Shown here: piece by piece, positions 44,070-46,939 of the stretch | Numbering within the stretch: position 1 is the stretch's first letter | Layout of the letters: the number at the start of each line of letters is the position of its first letter | Assembly: GCA_003248805.1 (NCBI GenBank) | Contig: QFQY01000040.1 | Coordinates: forward strand, 1 to 46,939 | Length of the DNA: 46,939 bases | DNA from: Chelatococcus sp. | Lineage (GTDB): Bacteria > Pseudomonadota > Alphaproteobacteria > Rhizobiales > Beijerinckiaceae | Reading direction: 5' to 3' | The notes under the pieces: generated by a model | The model's input: only the letters and a program-made list of their open reading frames with translations | Told to the model about the DNA's origin: nothing | Database searches by the model: none | Translations under genes and position numbers: made by a program

Positions 44070-44138
44070 CCGTACGAAGCCGCCACGAGGCTGCGGGCGC
44101 CGTTCGGGCACCCGCTCCCCATGTGCGACCCTCGCGTC

Positions 44139-45734
44139 TCAGACGAAGGCGAAATAGGTCGCGTAGTGCGACGGGTGCTGCGTCACGTCGTCATAGATGG
44201 CCTGGCCGTTGGCGATCGAGATCGCCCATTCCCCGCCGGTGGCCGCGCCGTTGTTGTCGCCGGAGATGACGAGGTTGGAACCGTTCATCGCGGCGTGGTC
44301 GGAGAACCAGGTCGAAACGAATTCCTGCCGCAGCTGGGCGCTCTGCAGGTTCCAGTCGGGAATGAAGTCGGCAAACCGGATGATGTCCTGGCCGGCGGCG
44401 AAGTCGGTGATCGTCTTCGTTCCGGTCTCGACATTGAACGCGGCCGTTCCCTTCTGCCAGTCGACGCTGACGCTGCCGCCGACGATGAAGGTGTCCTTGC
44501 CGTCACCGCCCGTCAGGATGTCGTTGCCGGTGCCCGCGTAGAGGATGTCGTTGCCGGCGTCGCCCTGGAGGGTGTCGTTGCCCGCGCCGCCCCAGATCTG
44601 GTCGTTGCCCTCGCCACCCTTGAGGGTGTCGTTGCCGTTCTCGCCATAGAGGTAGTCGTTGCCCTTACCCCCGTCGACGACGTCGTTGCCTTCGCCGCCA
44701 TAGAGATAGTCGCCGGCCTTCGTGCCGGTCATGGTGTCGTTTCCGGCGAAGCCGTAGAGCTTGACGCCCTTGTCGCCGAAATCATAGCCGGACATCACGT
44801 TGTCGCAGGCGTCGCCATGCACCACCTTGACCGTCTCGCGCAGGAAGTCGCTGGCCTTCAGGTCGGCGACGTTCTCGAAGCTGATGCTCATCCCCGTATC
44901 GGCGGGATTGCTGAGATTGGTGATCTTGATCGCTGCCGAGCTGACACCGTTGACGATCTGCGCGGTGAGCTCGAACGACAAGGTGTCGCCGCTGATGGTT
45001 GCGAACTGGCCCGTGAGGGCGTTCCCGGCGCTGGCCTTCATCGAGAAGCCGGGCAGCTGCAGGTTGTAGGCATAGGCGCCGTTGTCGCCGACCAGCGCAT
45101 CGGCGGCGGCGAGCACCTTCGAGACGTCCGTGTCGGACATGCGCTCGAAGATGGTCCGCAGATCGAGCTTGTCGACGCCGCTGGTGAAGTCGGTGATCGT
45201 GTCCTTGCCGAATTCCGCGCCGAAGTTGACGGTCTTGACCGCGTTGTTGAGCCAGTACTGGAAGTAGTCCGCGCCCGCGCCGCCCGTCAGGCGATCGTTG
45301 CCTGAACCGCCATTGAGCCAGTCGCTGCCCGCGCCGGCATCGATCGTGTCGTCGCCGCTGCCGCCCCAGGTCAGGTCGTTGCCGTCGCCGGCATCGATCG
45401 CGTCGTTGCCGGCATCCCCATAGAGATAATCGTTGCCGCTGCCGCCGAACAGATGGTCGTTGTCGTCGCCGCCATAGAGGATGTCGTTGCCCTCGCCGCC
45501 GAACAGATAGTCGCTACCCTTCTCGCCGTAGAGGATGTCGTTGCCCGCGCCGCCAAGGACGACGTCGTCGCCGGCGCCGGCCCAGACGCGGTCGTTGCCG
45601 GCTCCGGCGTCGATCACGTCGGCCCCGCTGCTGCCGCGGACGAAATCGTCCAGCGTCGTGGTGGGCGCCGTCCCGACGGTGGTCTGGGCCGAGCCTGCCA
45701 CGGTCGCGACGTTGACGTTCAATTGAATGGACAT
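44139..45734 (-). CDS. RTX (hemolysin-type calcium-binding repeat) protein, likely T1SS substrate
   Basis: 531 aa with two blocks of GGxGxDxLx nonapeptides, about residues 34-157 and 310-415, forming calcium beta-rolls. Between them (~158-308) is a non-repeat module without recognisable catalytic motif (DTITDFTSGVDKLDLRTIF occurs here and a matching TITDFAAGQDIIRFADF occurs after block two). The C-terminus ends YATYFAFV, a hydrophobic tail like uncleaved type I secretion signals. No N-terminal signal peptide is present. Protease, lipase or adenylate cyclase domains were not seen; surface or structural function is the best guess. Transcribed ahead of the secretion genes. Confidence 0.9.
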   Translation of the reverse strand: MSIQLNVNVATVAGSAQTTVGTAPTTTLDDFVRGSSGADVIDAGAGNDRVWAGAGDDVVLGGAGNDILYGEKGSDYLFGGEGNDILYGGDDNDHLFGGSGNDYLYGDAGNDAIDAGDGNDLTWGGSGDDTIDAGAGSDWLNGGSGNDRLTGGAGADYFQYWLNNAVKTVNFGAEFGKDTITDFTSGVDKLDLRTIFERMSDTDVSKVLAAADALVGDNGAYAYNLQLPGFSMKASAGNALTGQFATISGDTLSFELTAQIVNGVSSAAIKITNLSNPADTGMSISFENVADLKASDFLRETVKVVHGDACDNVMSGYDFGDKGVKLYGFAGNDTMTGTKAGDYLYGGEGNDVVDGGKGNDYLYGENGNDTLKGGEGNDQIWGGAGNDTLQGDAGNDILYAGTGNDILTGGDGKDTFIVGGSVSVDWQKGTAAFNVETGTKTITDFAAGQDIIRFADFIPDWNLQSAQLRQEFVSTWFSDHAAMNGSNLVISGDNNGAATGGEWAISIANGQAIYDDVTQHPSHYATYFAFV

Positions 45735-46131
45735 GAATAACCCCCAGATGAAATCGCGCCGGAAATGACGCGACCACCACTGGGCAATGCCGGGACCAAG
45801 CTGCGGGAAAACCCCCGGATTCCGCTTACGTCATTGAAATATATAGAAGATCGACGATTCGTTCGCAAACGGAACGTTAACGCCGGTAAGGAACGGAGCG
45901 TTATTGTTTTGTTAAGTACTATTTCGGCGCAAGAAGCTGTGTCTACTTGCGGATTTGCTGTTTTATTTCGGACGGGTGTCGATCTGTTTTGCTACAGGCC
46001 TGCCGGGCGCGAAGACGGCTTCGGGGCGGTGCGAAGTGCCCTGCCAAAAGCGAACATGGCCGATGTCGGCTGGCCCGTGACGGCGGCCGGTCGTTCAGGC
46101 TGAGGTCTCGAGGCGAGCCGCCGAGCGACGC
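45735..46131. other. 397-bp AT-richer region upstream of the RTX gene
   Basis: No credible ORF or RNA. It contains the predicted RTX promoter (45840-45868) and stops at the IS left end. Composition is clearly lower in GC around 45835-45975 than in flanking genes. Confidence 0.55.
45840..45868 (-). promoter_or_regulatory. Candidate promoter of the RTX gene
   Basis: Minus strand TTGCGA (45868-45863), 17-bp spacer, TATATA (45845-45840), about 105 bp upstream of the RTX ATG. Spacing is optimal and both boxes are near consensus. Confidence 0.55.
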
Positions 46132-46939
46132 CTAGGAGCCGTGGACTCTTGAGGATTCCCAAGTTGGGTTAGGCGTGATTCAAGGCTGTCTTTTGGGAGG
46201 CAGCCATGGGCGTTCTGGACCGCCTGATACTCCGGGATGAGCAGTGGGAGCGGGCGCGACAATCGGATGTTCGTGGAAGCGGTGTTGTGGATCGTGCGGA
46301 CCGGCTCACCCTGGCGCGATCTGCCGGATGTATTCGGCGACTGGAACAGCGTCTTCCGGCGCTTCAGCCGCTGGAGCCATAAGGGCGTCTGGTGGCGCAT
46401 CTTCGCGGCGATGTCGGACGATCCCGACTTCGAGTACCTGATCGTCGATTCCACGATCATCCGCGCTCACCAGCACGCGTCGGGCGCTAAAAAGGGGGGC
46501 CTGAAGATCAGGCCATTGGCCGTTCCCGCGGCGGCCTGAGCACCAAGATCCACATGGCCGTCAGAGGTCTCGGCTGTCCGGTTCGCTTTGTGCTCACGGC
46601 CGGCCAGAAGGGCGACTGCCCGCAAGCTGACGCGCTGATCGAAGGATTGCCCGCACAGGTCGTCATGGCTGACGCTGCTTATGACGCCGATCCGCTGCGC
46701 CAGAAAATCGCCGAGAAGCGCGCCATCGCCGTCATCCCGAGCAATCCCTCGCGGGCGCTCAAATATCCGCTCGACAAACACCTCTATGCCCAACGCCATC
46801 TCGTCGAGTGCTGCTTCTCGAGGCTCAAGCAGTTCCGACGCGTTGCGACGCGCTTCGAGAAGACGGCAAGACACTATCTCGCCATCGTCACAATCGCCGC
46901 AACCGTCCTATGGCTCAGATAAGTGTCCACGGATCCTAG
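46132..46939 (+). mobile_element. IS5-family (IS427-group-like) insertion sequence, right edge of window
   Basis: Terminal inverted repeats: CTAGGAGCCGTGGACTC (46132-46148) against the complement of 46923-46939 (CTAGGATCCGTGGACAC), 15 of 17 matches. The flanking TA bases (46133-46134 and 46937-46938) may be the target duplication, in which case the element proper is ~46135-46936. It carries one DDE transposase split over two frames. The window ends exactly at the IS end, as at a contig break. Confidence 0.88.
46206..46922 (+). pseudogene. IS5/IS427-like transposase, split and probably defective
   Basis: The N-terminus starts at ATG 46206 (MGVLDRLILRDEQWER), then the frame is lost near 46246-46254 and the conserved block SGRDNRMFVEAVLWIVRTGS continues in another frame (from about 46249). 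The ~20 residues normally linking them are missing, which suggests an internal deletion. The middle part carries the first catalytic Asp (IVDSTII). At AAAAAGGGGGG (46489-46499) a -1 shift joins it to the third part (GPEDQAIGRSRGGLSTKIH), holding the second Asp (MADAAYD) and the Glu (VECCFSRLK), ending TAA 46920-46922. The second shift is probably programmed; the first is damage. Confidence 0.75.

Noticed and set aside
46135..46936. Sequencing error as sole cause of the split transposase
   Set aside because: The second frame change has a slippery run and a perfect hairpin typical of programmed shifting, and the first involves missing residues rather than one base, so simple single-base errors are unlikely.

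Overview
The window is high-GC DNA with dense, mostly minus-strand housekeeping genes in an order typical of Hyphomicrobiales (Rhizobiales). The gene set (5-aminolevulinate synthase HemA, GcrA with clustered GANTC sites, an Aap-type amino-acid transporter, RIME-like intergenic palindromes, the lnt-XRE-metK-trmB and rimP-nusA-ylxR-infB order) points to an alphaproteobacterium near Bosea or Methylobacterium. The exact genus is inference.

Layout. (1) 1-4380: the rimP-nusA-ylxR-infB operon on the minus strand, cut at the left edge inside infB, with a leader hairpin resembling the alphaproteobacterial rimP-leader attenuator. (2) 4473-5561: a plus-strand DUF2336 gene whose 3' end overlaps trmB. (3) 5536-9812: trmB, metK, an XRE regulator and lnt. 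(4) 9810-16760: tightly overlapping corC, ybeY, phoH/ybeZ, miaB, plsC-like, rimI, tsaB and nfu. (5) 16841-24521: a universal stress protein, trpS, murJ, hslU, an unrecognised membrane protein lying between hslU and hslV, hslV, and hemA. (6) 24547-31072: accessory genes, comprising a RIME-like repeat, an M20 amidohydrolase, an SDR, an orphan WecG/TagA/CpsF glycosyltransferase, an AbrB-type permease, an EamA permease and a cupin. (7) 31195-34651: aapJ-aapQ-aapM without an adjacent aapP ATPase. (8) 34809-35366: gcrA, with five GANTC sites upstream. (9) 35899-39087: argD-argF-hslO on the plus strand, behind a strong-looking promoter, a terminator-like hairpin and a possible small leader ORF. (10) 39097-40728: apaG and a long dCTP deaminase. 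(11) 40937-45734: a type I secretion cassette (adaptor, ABC ATPase) with its likely RTX substrate. (12) 46132-46939: an IS5/IS427-like insertion sequence that ends at the window edge and looks internally damaged.

How it works together. The left two thirds is translation, ribosome/tRNA maturation, SAM supply, cell-envelope and proteolysis machinery, organised as translationally coupled operons. The right third has arginine biosynthesis, amino-acid uptake, the GcrA cell-cycle regulator and an accessory secretion locus. No rRNA, tRNA, CRISPR or prophage was recognised. I found no clearly novel defence or biosynthetic system. The best leads are the GANTC cluster ahead of gcrA, the argD leader, the RTX/T1SS cassette and the membrane gene inside hslVU.
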